32,514 bases of DNA from a bacterium (lineage in GTDB: Bacteria; Bdellovibrionota; UBA2428), in the NCBI GenBank assembly GCA_009991595.1, contig JAACVK010000050.1, positions 1-32,514 on the forward strand, in the 5' to 3' direction. Positions 23,886 to 31,662 of this stretch are shown here, in pieces. Each line of letters begins with the position of its first letter. Positions within the stretch are counted from its first letter, which is position 1. A program made the position numbers and the translations under genes. Under the pieces are notes generated by a model. That model was given only the letters and a program-made list of their open reading frames with translations. It had not been told where the DNA came from and searched no databases.

Positions 23886-24426
23886 ACTAAGACTGCCTGT
23901 CGCATTGTTTGAAAGTCTTCAGCAATCTGCTGACTCTAGGAGGGTTTCGGTCAATCAATTCATTACCACAGCGCTGGAAGAATCATCGGCAGAAAACATT
24001 CTAACCATAGCGAATACAGCTATTGATCTAAATCGTATCCGGGAAATTTACGGCTCGTCCCTGGAAGGGATCCTTTTATATGGTTCTCAAGTTCGCGGAG
24101 AAGCCCATCAGGACTCAGACATTGATCTGCTGATGGTCCTAAGTGCGCAAAGTTCCATCGAGAGAAAACTCTATAAACAATGGGATGAAGCCTCTGTTTT
24201 TTCACCTAAAGTTTCACCCTCTTTTGCTAAGATTCCCTTGCTTAAGGGTCAAAACCAAATTGGTTCACTCTGGAGAGAGCTTGCACTTGATGCGAAAGTT
24301 CTATGGGAAAGAGACCTAAAACTGAGCCAAACTCTTAGCGAAATTCGAAAACAAATTCTGGAAAGTTCAAATGCTGAAAGAAAAACAGCACATGGACACG
24401 GATACTGGATTGTAAAAGGAGCCTAG
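23872..24426 (+). CDS. RHH-MNT fusion: antitoxin-like nucleotidyltransferase
   Basis: A 184-aa protein. Residues 1-38 (FLLRLPVALFESLQQSADS, SVNQFITTALEE) form a ribbon-helix-helix DNA-binding domain. Residues 55-130 form a minimal nucleotidyltransferase with GSQVRGEAHQDSDIDLL (G71, S72, D83, D85), the Pol-beta signature. In MNT-HEPN (type VII) toxin-antitoxin pairs the MNT protein neutralises the HEPN toxin by adding AMP to it. Here the fused RHH part should add transcriptional autoregulation through the palindrome that contains its start codon. No Shine-Dalgarno is visible, and an in-frame stop lies five codons upstream, so translation may be leaderless. Its stop TAG directly abuts the ATG of the HEPN gene. 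Confidence 0.85.
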   Translation: MHRFLLRLPVALFESLQQSADSRRVSVNQFITTALEESSAENILTIANTAIDLNRIREIYGSSLEGILLYGSQVRGEAHQDSDIDLLMVLSAQSSIERKLYKQWDEASVFSPKVSPSFAKIPLLKGQNQIGSLWRELALDAKVLWERDLKLSQTLSEIRKQILESSNAERKTAHGHGYWIVKGA

Positions 24427-24837
24427 ATGCAAAATAAAGGACTGGTTAAAGATTATCTCCAAAGAAGTGCTGCTCGAATCAAGGCCCTTCAAACTCTTTA
24501 TGATGAAAAGAGTTGGTCTGACGTTGTTCGCGAATCGCAAGAAATTGTAGAACTATGCTTGAAAGCGCTTCTCAGACACAACAACGTCCTGCCCCCTAGG
24601 GTTCATGATGTTTCTCCAGCACTTGAAGAGAACCTTGAACTTTTCCCCAAGAAAACCCATAAGGACATCGCCAAGCTTATAAAATACTCTCGCACATTAA
24701 GACGCGATCGTGAGCTTGCTTACTACGGCTCGGATGACTTAACCCCGTCAGAATTCTACAAAAAAGAAGACGCTATTTCTGCAAAGAAAATGGCAAATGA
24801 AACGTTCGACCTAGTCTTCGCGTGGTGTAAGAATTGA
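24427..24837 (+). CDS. HEPN-domain protein (putative toxin of the MNT-HEPN pair)
   Basis: A 136-aa all-helical HEPN protein. It has the segment QEIVELCLKALLRHNNVLPPRVHDV (40-62, shown here only in outline) and R95-E-L-A-Y-Y-G near 95-101. HEPN toxins are usually RNases carrying an Rx4-6H motif. I find no such spacing here; the place where it would fall reads RRDRELAYYG. That sequence resembles the non-canonical group associated with nucleotidyltransferases, so RNase activity is uncertain. Translation starts immediately after the TAG of the upstream gene, with AAAAGGAG nine bases upstream. The pair therefore behaves as a two-gene module with the partner gene first, as in typical toxin-antitoxin operons. 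Confidence 0.8.
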   Translation: MQNKGLVKDYLQRSAARIKALQTLYDEKSWSDVVRESQEIVELCLKALLRHNNVLPPRVHDVSPALEENLELFPKKTHKDIAKLIKYSRTLRRDRELAYYGSDDLTPSEFYKKEDAISAKKMANETFDLVFAWCKN

Positions 24838-24865
24838 CAGAAATTTAAAGTACTTTCCGAGAACA

Positions 24866-26266
24866 TCAACCGCCCTCTAGGCCACCTTTTTCCACTGGGC
24901 AAGGTTTTTCCAAGAGCCAGTTGATGAGGAGCCCCGACCATCCCTCGACTTTTTTTGTCCTTGAAGACGGGTAGAGTTTTCCAAAATACTCAATCATCAA
25001 ACATTCAAAAAGAGCTTGCTGCTCCAGCGAATTTAAATGACCGTGTTCAACATCAAAGCTCTTTGGAGGCATAAGACCGTTCTTTAGTATGTGACTCATG
25101 GTCGAATAATTAACAGGACGACTTTGGGAGCGTTGAAAGGAAGGAATTACCTCACCAAAGGGAAAGCTCAGAGGAGCACTTTTTCCATTGGTATCATGGC
25201 ACTTGGTACAATTCATAGCGGATTGAATTCTTTGCAGGCTCTCGGGTTTATTCTCTGAAAGGCAGTGTTGCAAAAATTGAGTTCTAAAAACTGAATCCTC
25301 TGGGCCGAGTAGAGGACTATTAACTTCTAATTTCGCTTTGATACTCGTATTATTGCGCTTAAATTGAGAATTTATCTTCTTAAGAATTTGTCTCGAATTT
25401 ATACCTTCTGGATAGATTGCAGTAACCTTTGACTCCTCGCTAATCACGCTCAAATAACCGGCTTGATGACAAGTGGCGCACTTTAGCTGGAGGAGATCTC
25501 CTTTAAAAAGCGCAAGAGTATCCGAGAGTTTATGCACGCTGGTCGAAGCTCGAGCTCCATCATCAGCCCCCAAGTCATGTTTAACGGTATAAAAGTCAAC
25601 ATGCCTTTTAGAATCATTATGAGCCCAGATAAAATTAGTTGTGGCGGGTATCTCGCGATTAGATATTTGGGAATTGATAGTTAAGTCGGCTTCTCCAGAG
25701 TAATTTGGAATGTGTATGAGAAGAAAGGGTAAGTCTTTCACGTCTTCGAGCTGACTATAAAAGCGTAGAATAGTGCTTTGCGGATAACGTTTAATCAAGG
25801 GCTCCAAAGACTTGGAAAGCTCTAATTCTGTAAGATTGTTTAGATCCTCAAGAAGCTTCGGGCTAAGTTCTCGAGGGAGTAGTTGACCTGGCCCCTTTTC
25901 TTTCCATTGTGGAGAGACTAAATCAAGCTTCTCTTTATAGAGTGAAAGTGTTTCCTGGGTGTTAAGCATGCAAGCTTGAAAGTCTTTGTTGCTAAAAAAT
26001 GGTTTTTGCTCTGGACGCTGCGAACAATAGTCTAAAAAAACCATTTCTGCGTAAAGTTGCTCAATGCTCGTCAAGGATCTGAAATTGTCTCTCCATTGAC
26101 TCCATCCAGAAAAACTCTCAGGACATTGTCGTCTAAGGAGCTCTTCTACAAAAATATTTTCTTGGTCTCGATCGTGAAGAGGCTCCTCTGAAGTCACAGA
26201 GGCAAAGTAAAGAGTGACTAAGCTAACTGTTAGCAGTCTCCAAAAAAACGTTACTCTATGGCTCAT
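24866..26266 (-). CDS. Secreted di-haem c-type cytochrome-like protein
   Basis: A 466-aa protein with an N-terminal signal or anchor (WRLLTVSLVTLYFASV) and two CxxCH haem c attachment sites (CATCH near residue 265 and CTKCH near 353). A Met-containing LKNGLMPPKS segment after the second site could supply the axial ligand. The pattern suits a periplasmic cytochrome with two haem domains; the N-terminal 240 residues are unrecognised and have additional cysteines. Electron transfer is expected but the partner is unknown. It converges on the HEPN gene with 28 bases between stops and no obvious terminator. It diverges from the secreted protein at 26441. Confidence 0.72.
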   Translation of the reverse strand: MSHRVTFFWRLLTVSLVTLYFASVTSEEPLHDRDQENIFVEELLRRQCPESFSGWSQWRDNFRSLTSIEQLYAEMVFLDYCSQRPEQKPFFSNKDFQACMLNTQETLSLYKEKLDLVSPQWKEKGPGQLLPRELSPKLLEDLNNLTELELSKSLEPLIKRYPQSTILRFYSQLEDVKDLPFLLIHIPNYSGEADLTINSQISNREIPATTNFIWAHNDSKRHVDFYTVKHDLGADDGARASTSVHKLSDTLALFKGDLLQLKCATCHQAGYLSVISEESKVTAIYPEGINSRQILKKINSQFKRNNTSIKAKLEVNSPLLGPEDSVFRTQFLQHCLSENKPESLQRIQSAMNCTKCHDTNGKSAPLSFPFGEVIPSFQRSQSRPVNYSTMSHILKNGLMPPKSFDVEHGHLNSLEQQALFECLMIEYFGKLYPSSRTKKVEGWSGLLINWLLEKPCPVEKGGLEGG

Positions 26267-26409
26267 GAATTCATTATGAGTTCTTAAGTCTTGAATGTCT
26301 AGATTTGCTCAATGGAGCTAGATACGGCTAAACCATTAGAGAGTGTTGTGAGGCTTTTTAGAAGTAACTGAAAACACTAAGGAATTTAATAATGTTTTAA
26401 AGCTTCATT

Positions 26410-26437
26410 TTGGCTTGGCAAATAGCTATTCTATACA
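26410..26437 (+). promoter_or_regulatory. Candidate promoter abutting the gene at 26441
   Basis: TTGGCT (26410-26415) and TATACA (26432-26437) have a 16-base spacer and two mismatches each to consensus. The expected transcription start, around 26444, falls on the GTG start codons, which would give a leaderless mRNA. Seen by eye only. Confidence 0.3.
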
Positions 26438-26440
26438 TGC

Positions 26441-27169
26441 GTGGTGAGACATTTATCAAGACCGTCCAGTTTATTGCTTATAGTGATCTTCGCTTTGATT
26501 TCACAAAAAGCTAAGCCGGACACTTCGTCGGGCTTGTCTCATTCGAAAATTCATTCGGCTCCAGAAGCACCCTTACCATCAAGCAACTCTGAAAATGAAA
26601 CTACTAAAGTTAAAACAAACGAACCTGACGCTTCGTTTGTGCAATTGCTTGTTTCGAAAAGATGGAAAGAATTGAGTGAGGGCAAAGCCAAACTCGGTGA
26701 CATGAGCAGTTTTGAGAATATTTTTAAAATTGTTTCCTCTGGAAAAAATGAGGAGCAAACAAGAGCTTTGAAGGATTCTGGCTATCGAGTTTATAGATCA
26801 GTAGATGAGATCGTGGAACAAGATATAGTTATTGCAAAGTCAATCGCGCAAATGCTTGTCAGCTCTGGATACCTTTCCCCTGAAAAGTCAGCTTCGACAG
26901 CAGGAGCGCTCTTTAACCTTGAAGGGCAAAAGCAAATTATTAAAAAGAGAAGAGAGTTATTAGTCTCACTTAAAGAATTTCAAAATGAAGAGCCAGAGGG
27001 CAACAGGCATTTGAACAAATACGACAAACAAATTGAGCTTCTTGATCAATTGATGGCAAGAATACTCATTCTAGAAGAAGGCCCTATTTTTGAGGAAGAG
27101 CATAGGAAGAATATTTTTCTTCAGAACATTCATCAGCTCCACAAGAGCATGAAGACTAAAAGAGATTAA
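26441..27169 (+). CDS. Secreted helical protein of unknown function
   Basis: A 242-aa protein starting at GTG (26441 or 26444). A signal peptide (VRHLSRPSSLLLIVIFALIS) ends near residue 26. Next comes a Ser/Pro/Glu-rich low-complexity linker (28-60), and the rest is strongly charged and helical (KRWKELSEGKAKLG, then GQKQIIKKRRELLVSLKEF). No cysteines, metal motifs or catalytic signatures are visible. No in-frame ATG could replace the GTG without losing the signal peptide, and no Shine-Dalgarno is apparent. I do not recognise the family. It is separated from the divergent cytochrome gene by a 174-bp spacer. Confidence 0.55.
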   Translation: MVRHLSRPSSLLLIVIFALISQKAKPDTSSGLSHSKIHSAPEAPLPSSNSENETTKVKTNEPDASFVQLLVSKRWKELSEGKAKLGDMSSFENIFKIVSSGKNEEQTRALKDSGYRVYRSVDEIVEQDIVIAKSIAQMLVSSGYLSPEKSASTAGALFNLEGQKQIIKKRRELLVSLKEFQNEEPEGNRHLNKYDKQIELLDQLMARILILEEGPIFEEEHRKNIFLQNIHQLHKSMKTKRD

Positions 27170-27271
27170 AACACCCTTAAAAGTAGCCCCACCCCTTGCT
27201 GAACTCGCCCTTCCCATTCGGTTTACATTATACGTAAAGTCACCTGTCACTTCCTATTTTGCGTCCCTGAA

Positions 27272-27648
27272 ATGAGATATGATGAAGAGGAATCCAAGAC
27301 TTTTCTTTGGCCTAAGATCTGAAATACTTAGTCATTTTTACTCTGGTCCTTATTCTGCCAAAGATATTGCTGAGAGTGAAGATTCCCTCAGGCATCACCT
27401 ATTTGTTTGTGTTTGCTGGTTTTGCATTCATACAAGATTCATAGTGACTCGGAGTATTGGATCAAATCCAAGGCGATTAGTAAGGAATTTGTGGCTATCT
27501 CTATCCTATTTCTTGCGATGCAGGGCTCAGATTTGAGATCACTCCTCATTTCTACACTTTTTTTCTTGGTCTCGTTTTTATCATGCTGGTGATCTTCGTG
27601 CCCTTGCGTTTGTTGGTAACAAAAATGAGCATTAAGTTTGGCTTGTAG
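27272..27648 (+). pseudogene. Frameshifted small membrane-protein gene
   Basis: Three stretches of membrane-protein-like sequence lie in changing frames. Bases 27316-27441 encode DLKYLVIFTLVLILPKILL and a second helix ITYLFVFAGFAF. Bases about 27440-27525 (next frame) encode SDSEYWIKSKAISKEF and VAISILFLAMQG. Bases about 27526-27645 (first frame again) encode a helix GLVFIMLVIFVPLRLL and end at TAG 27648. The possible N-terminus (MMKRNPRLFFGL or MRYDEEE, both near 27272-27279) is in yet another frame. Joined, they would give a protein of about 120 aa with three or four TM helices. Each break ends soon at a stop. Decay or sequencing indels are both possible. The surrounding gap 27170-27834 shows no other supported gene. 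Confidence 0.5.
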
Positions 27649-27834
27649 GTGAAAAAATAAAGCGTTCTTACTTTAAACGCAGAGGGAGCCAAGAACCCCT
27701 CCGCCTGTTGAGAAGGCCTTAACTCCGAAACCTTTATCTCTTCCAATTCAAGGGTTTATGGATTCAAACTTAGGGTCATACTTCTTCATCAAAATCTCTT
27801 GCGCGCTGAGTCACCATTTGCTAGGAGGAGGAGA

Positions 27835-28623
27835 ATGAAAAAATTTAACTTAAGCCTGACAGTCCTAGCCTTGTCTATTTCTTCTTTAATCTCGTGTGAA
27901 CAAGCCGACCCCATTTTAAGGGCAACACAAACTTATCGCACTGAAGTGGATTCTTATGAAGCAGTTCTATCAGCCAATATTGCCAACGAAGATGGTGCAC
28001 TCAATTCCTATGAAAGCTATAGCAACATCAAGTCTTGGAGAATTGCCTCAGAAAAGGTGGCTAAAATGAACGACATAGATCTAGCCAATCTGACAAACGA
28101 GCAGAAAAATAGATTTTTTTCCTATGTCAAAGATGTTCAAATTGAGCGAAATAAAAGAGAAGTAAATATGCAACTTCTAGTCCCCTATTACGCAAAAGCT
28201 GTTGCTGAAACTGAGTTAAGTTTAATTGCCAGTGCTCAAGCTGAAATTTCTACTCGCATTCAGAATATCTTAAACCAAAGCGAAGACCATGTATTGCCTG
28301 AAGCTAAAGAAGAAGCTCCAAGAGATACGTTTGAATCGGTTGTTTTTGATCTCAACCTTGATGAAGATGCTCAAAGTAGCCCACGAATGGAGTGTATGAA
28401 GATTGCGAACTCCACTCTAAAAAATGCAGCCGAATCATGTGTTCATCTTGCTCGCCTAGAGTGTACAGATCGTGTCGACTTAAGTTGTATTGTTGAGCAG
28501 TTTTCTCATGTTAATTCTAATCATTTTTACCTCAATTCACTTAATCGCTGTGGATCGGATTCGAGTTCTGAAAGAGATAATAGGGATTTAATTAAAGAGA
28601 TTGTTAATTTGTGTGAGTTTTAG
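27835..28623 (+). CDS. Lipoprotein of unknown function
   Basis: A 262-aa protein. The ATG at 27835 directly follows an exceptionally strong AGGAGGAGGAG, so the longer in-frame start is rejected. The N-terminus MKKFNLSLTVLALSIS ends in a lipobox LISC, giving an acylated C21 and Glu at +2. It is thus likely retained in an outer or inner membrane leaflet facing the periplasm. The mature part is helical (Gln/Glu/Ala-rich to about 170), then has six cysteines in the last 70 residues (ECMK, SCVH, ECTD, SCIV, RCGS, LCEF), probably disulphide-paired. I do not recognise the family. Confidence 0.68.
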   Translation: MKKFNLSLTVLALSISSLISCEQADPILRATQTYRTEVDSYEAVLSANIANEDGALNSYESYSNIKSWRIASEKVAKMNDIDLANLTNEQKNRFFSYVKDVQIERNKREVNMQLLVPYYAKAVAETELSLIASAQAEISTRIQNILNQSEDHVLPEAKEEAPRDTFESVVFDLNLDEDAQSSPRMECMKIANSTLKNAAESCVHLARLECTDRVDLSCIVEQFSHVNSNHFYLNSLNRCGSDSSSERDNRDLIKEIVNLCEF

Positions 28624-28720
28624 TCGACGAGCTACTTGGCTTATGGCGCTAGGATAGAAAAGTGCCATGTGACCAGGTGTTTAGGATTCGTTTGAAAAAT
28701 ATAGCAGGGGAAAAGTCGCT

Positions 28721-29722
28721 ATGGTTGGTCGAAAAATGAAAAGGATAAAGAAAGGCTTATTTTTCTTCCTCTTGGCAGGTCATCTGTCTTTTTCAACTGA
28801 TTGTGAAATCAGATTAGAAGACCTTTCAGTAAACGCTGTATCGCCAGAGGGTCACCCGGCTAGTAGTGATGAAAAAATTGCAGTTTACAACATACTCAAG
28901 GGGCTGAAGGGAAAGTTCCCCTCATTGCCTACCCCAACAACACTCAAACTTTGTACGGGAACCAAGCCTTGCTCCGTTCCAGGTGGAATAGTTATACAAC
29001 CTGCTATTGATGGCGAGATTAAAACAGCAGTTGCAGTGCATGAAATAGGCCATCAAATAATGATACGAATTTTTCAATTCGAGGCTTTCAGGCTAACAAA
29101 CTCAAAGGTAACAGAAGATGATTTCGAACAATACATAGAATCCATTCAGGAATATTCCTATCAAGAAACAATATCTCATAATTTGGAAGAGCAAACTTCC
29201 GAAGAACAAGAAAAGCTCAAAAAGCTTAAACAAGGGCCGCTAAAAGCCTTGCGGGAATTAGAAGAAAAAATCCCTGGTTATCGCCCTGTCTTCAACGAGC
29301 TACTAACTGTAGGAGGAACTAAACGAGCCTATGAAGAACTTTTTGCCGACCTCCTAGCTGCGAGCTATGAGAGTGACTGGAATGCTGTAGCTTTAGTTGT
29401 TGAAGGAAGTTCCTCTCTTAGAGGTTTCCCAGAATTCAGAAGACCAATTACTGATCGTGGAGATGTGTCGCTCTATGGACCGGCTGCTCACCACCTCTTT
29501 CCCGAGGCCCGTCACGCCATTCGAGTTAAAGTAGGCGACAACATTAATGATCAAGAATATATGGATAAGTTTCTGCTGCATCTGGCACAATCTTTCGCAA
29601 GAGATTTTTCGTGGATGGTGAAAAACTATAAACAAGACTATATCTACATGTGGGTACGGAAAAGTCTTTTAAAAACGATGGAAGATCGAATCATTGAGTC
29701 AGTCGTAAATTATGGAGACTGA
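28721..29722 (+). CDS. Secreted HExxH zinc metallopeptidase-like protein
   Basis: A 333-aa protein with a basic N-terminus and a signal peptide (KRIKKGLFFFLLAGHLSFS, to about 26). The zinc motif HEIGH is at 107-111 (ligands H107 and H111, catalytic E108). The third ligand is the Glu of EELFAD at 205-210 (E206 with A209-D210), the ExxAD arrangement of gluzincins. Between them lies an acidic helical stretch (130-185). Three cysteines occur before the motif (C28, C78, C84). It is expected to act in the periplasm or outside the cell, but the substrate is unknown. AGGGG lies ten bases before the ATG. It follows the lipoprotein gene by 97 bases on the same strand. Confidence 0.72.
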   Translation: MVGRKMKRIKKGLFFFLLAGHLSFSTDCEIRLEDLSVNAVSPEGHPASSDEKIAVYNILKGLKGKFPSLPTPTTLKLCTGTKPCSVPGGIVIQPAIDGEIKTAVAVHEIGHQIMIRIFQFEAFRLTNSKVTEDDFEQYIESIQEYSYQETISHNLEEQTSEEQEKLKKLKQGPLKALRELEEKIPGYRPVFNELLTVGGTKRAYEELFADLLAASYESDWNAVALVVEGSSSLRGFPEFRRPITDRGDVSLYGPAAHHLFPEARHAIRVKVGDNINDQEYMDKFLLHLAQSFARDFSWMVKNYKQDYIYMWVRKSLLKTMEDRIIESVVNYGD

Positions 29723-29864
29723 TTCATTAGCTAAGATACTGCAAGAATGTTGCTTGCACGTGAGACTTCCGATGACTTGGTCTGTGGCGGCCGAAAAGCA
29801 GACACTTTTACGAAATGATTTATTAAGATACTAAGCAGCTAATTCATAGTAACCTCAAAGGACG

Positions 29865-31034
29865 ATGAGCGATCTCGAAACTCTATCTTGCAAATATTAC
29901 ACCCAGAACGTTTGCAGATCTTGTAGTTGGCTACAGAAAACTCAATCAATACAAATTCAAGAAAAAGAGGCCATCCTGAGACATTCTCTTGCATTTCTTG
30001 GTGACTTCCAACTTTTAGAGAGCTCACGGTCAGAACTCCAAGCATTTCGAAACAGAACCAAATGGATTGTTACTGGAAGCATTGAGAAAGCAATCATTGG
30101 AATTGCTGGCAAAGAAAATTTAGATGAAGGCAGTGATCTCATAGACTGTCCCATTCTCCATCCTAAAATTATAGAACTAACAAAGGCACTTACTCCTTTG
30201 ATCGCAAAGTACAAACTAACTCCCTATAGCATTGGCAATAGAACGGGAGAACTCAAAGGCCTCATCGTCTTTTACTCGCCCCTTTCTGAAGAGCTCTATC
30301 TTCGCTTTGTCTTACGTTCCACGGAATCAGTTAGTCGAATCAATAAGCTCGTCTCCTCACTACAGAAGCAATTTTCGGGTTTGAAAAGCGTCTCGGCAAA
30401 CATTCAACCCATCCCGCAGGCTATCCTCGAAGGGGAAAAAGAGATCTTCTTTAGCGAGCAAAGATTTGTGACTCACGTTTTACCCACAGATCATGGGCAA
30501 ATTGCTTTGAAACTTTCTCCCAGGGCCTTTGTTCAAAGTAATGCTGAATGTGCCAACAAACTCTATCAGAGGGCATCCGAATGGATTAAAGTGGCTCGCC
30601 CCAAAAGGATGCTAGAGCTTTACTGTGGACAAGGTGCCTTTAGCTTTTACTCGGCTCCTCATGCAGAAGAGATCCTTGGTATAGAGCTTAACACCGAGGC
30701 CGTTTCCGTCGCCAACGAAACAGCGAAGGAGCATGGGTTCAACAACATGCGTTTTCTGGCGGCAGACGCCTCCTTAGTTTCGAAGGAGATCTTTAAATTC
30801 GCAGCGGATTTGATTCTAGTCAATCCGCCTCGCCGTGGCCTTGCCCAAAGTGCCATAGATATCCTTACAGCTAAACCAAAAGACTTTATTTACTCCAGCT
30901 GTTCCCACGAATCACTTGCGACGGACCTAAAGCTTTTCAAAGAAAACTATACCGTTGTAAAAGCCCAGATTTTTGATATGTTTCCACACACCGCACACTT
31001 CGAGACACTCATTTGGTTACGGAGAAATTCTTAG
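29865..31034 (+). CDS. rlmC: 23S rRNA (uracil-C5)-methyltransferase RlmC-like
   Basis: A SAM-dependent RNA m5U methyltransferase of the TrmA/RlmC/RlmD family, 389 aa. Four cysteines for a [4Fe-4S] cluster are C9, C17, C20 and C95 (CKYYTQNVCRSC, then DCP). The SAM motif is LELYCGQGAFSF, followed by VNPPRRGL. The catalytic Cys is C346 in YSSCSHESL, and the Glu base is in FPHTAHFETL near the end. The N-terminal CRSCSW pattern matches RlmC, which methylates U747 of 23S rRNA in E. coli; it also lacks the TRAM domain of RlmD. The ATG is preceded by AAAGGA two bases upstream. It appears to be a single-gene unit. Confidence 0.88.
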   Translation: MSDLETLSCKYYTQNVCRSCSWLQKTQSIQIQEKEAILRHSLAFLGDFQLLESSRSELQAFRNRTKWIVTGSIEKAIIGIAGKENLDEGSDLIDCPILHPKIIELTKALTPLIAKYKLTPYSIGNRTGELKGLIVFYSPLSEELYLRFVLRSTESVSRINKLVSSLQKQFSGLKSVSANIQPIPQAILEGEKEIFFSEQRFVTHVLPTDHGQIALKLSPRAFVQSNAECANKLYQRASEWIKVARPKRMLELYCGQGAFSFYSAPHAEEILGIELNTEAVSVANETAKEHGFNNMRFLAADASLVSKEIFKFAADLILVNPPRRGLAQSAIDILTAKPKDFIYSSCSHESLATDLKLFKENYTVVKAQIFDMFPHTAHFETLIWLRRNS

Positions 31035-31116
31035 GACTTACTTTAGGGGCTGCGACTCATTGTCGATAATGCTGAGGACTCAATAAATTTCTAGAAAATC
31101 CGCCGCTCGACGAGAC

Positions 31117-31662
31117 CTAGAGCCCCATTGCCGCGAAATGCGTATAAATAATGCGTTGATGCTCGTTGAGCTCACTACCCCGCATTTCGAGCTGTTCCCT
31201 AGAAAACTTTGCAAAACGCTTTTGCCTCTCTTCAAGAGAGCTTCCATGAAAGTTAGGAATCATCTCAGAATTTGCGTAGTCTACAAGAAGCCTTCGAGTG
31301 GCCTCCTTGCTAATTCTGTTCGACTTGTCGTGGAAACCAATCAAAGTCATATCACTAGAGATAAGATCAACCTCTCCATTCGACTGAGTGAGTAAGAGAT
31401 TAATATCAGAATCAACTATTTTTCCTTCTGCTAAAGTTTCTACAACAATCACCTCAAGAAGATTTTCTCCATCTTGAATCTTAGAGACGACTCTAGTGTT
31501 GTGTTGTGTGCGTTGCTTCGCCCTTTCTTTTAGATGCGCTTTCACAGCTTGCTGCGCAACACTATGTTCCTCCGCTTGTGCGAGCACTGCCAAAGACAAT
31601 AAATTCAAAATGAGGCTGAATACAGCTAAACAAGTGAGGGCACTGAAAATCTTAGGATTCAT
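31117..31662 (-). CDS. Small secreted protein of unknown function
   Basis: A 181-aa protein with a signal peptide (MNPKIFSALTCLAVFSLILN, extending to about LAQA at 30). The mature part is mixed alpha/beta and strongly charged: KAHLKERAKQRTQHN (42-56), a hydrophobic strand ENLLEVIVVETL, then a helical Glu/Arg-rich C-terminus. No cysteine occurs in the mature part and no catalytic motif is visible. Its ATG lies inside the end of the upstream gene (11-base overlap), so it is translationally coupled to the NlpC/P60-like protein and probably works with it. It converges on rlmC. No named family is recognised. Confidence 0.6.
   Translation of the reverse strand: MNPKIFSALTCLAVFSLILNLLSLAVLAQAEEHSVAQQAVKAHLKERAKQRTQHNTRVVSKIQDGENLLEVIVVETLAEGKIVDSDINLLLTQSNGEVDLISSDMTLIGFHDKSNRISKEATRRLLVDYANSEMIPNFHGSSLEERQKRFAKFSREQLEMRGSELNEHQRIIYTHFAAMGL

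Noticed and set aside
26255-26285. Palindrome around GAATTCATTATGAG near the cytochrome start
   Set aside because: The two arms do not align about a common centre; only short matches remain.
27552-27746. Leftward 64-residue frame opposite the broken membrane gene
   Set aside because: Highly basic, no ribosome-binding site, no recognisable domain; best explained as the complement of the membrane-protein remains.
27799-27834. Longer start for the lipoprotein
   Set aside because: It would place an Arg-rich stretch before the signal peptide, and the AGGAGGAGGAG lies directly before the ATG at 27835.
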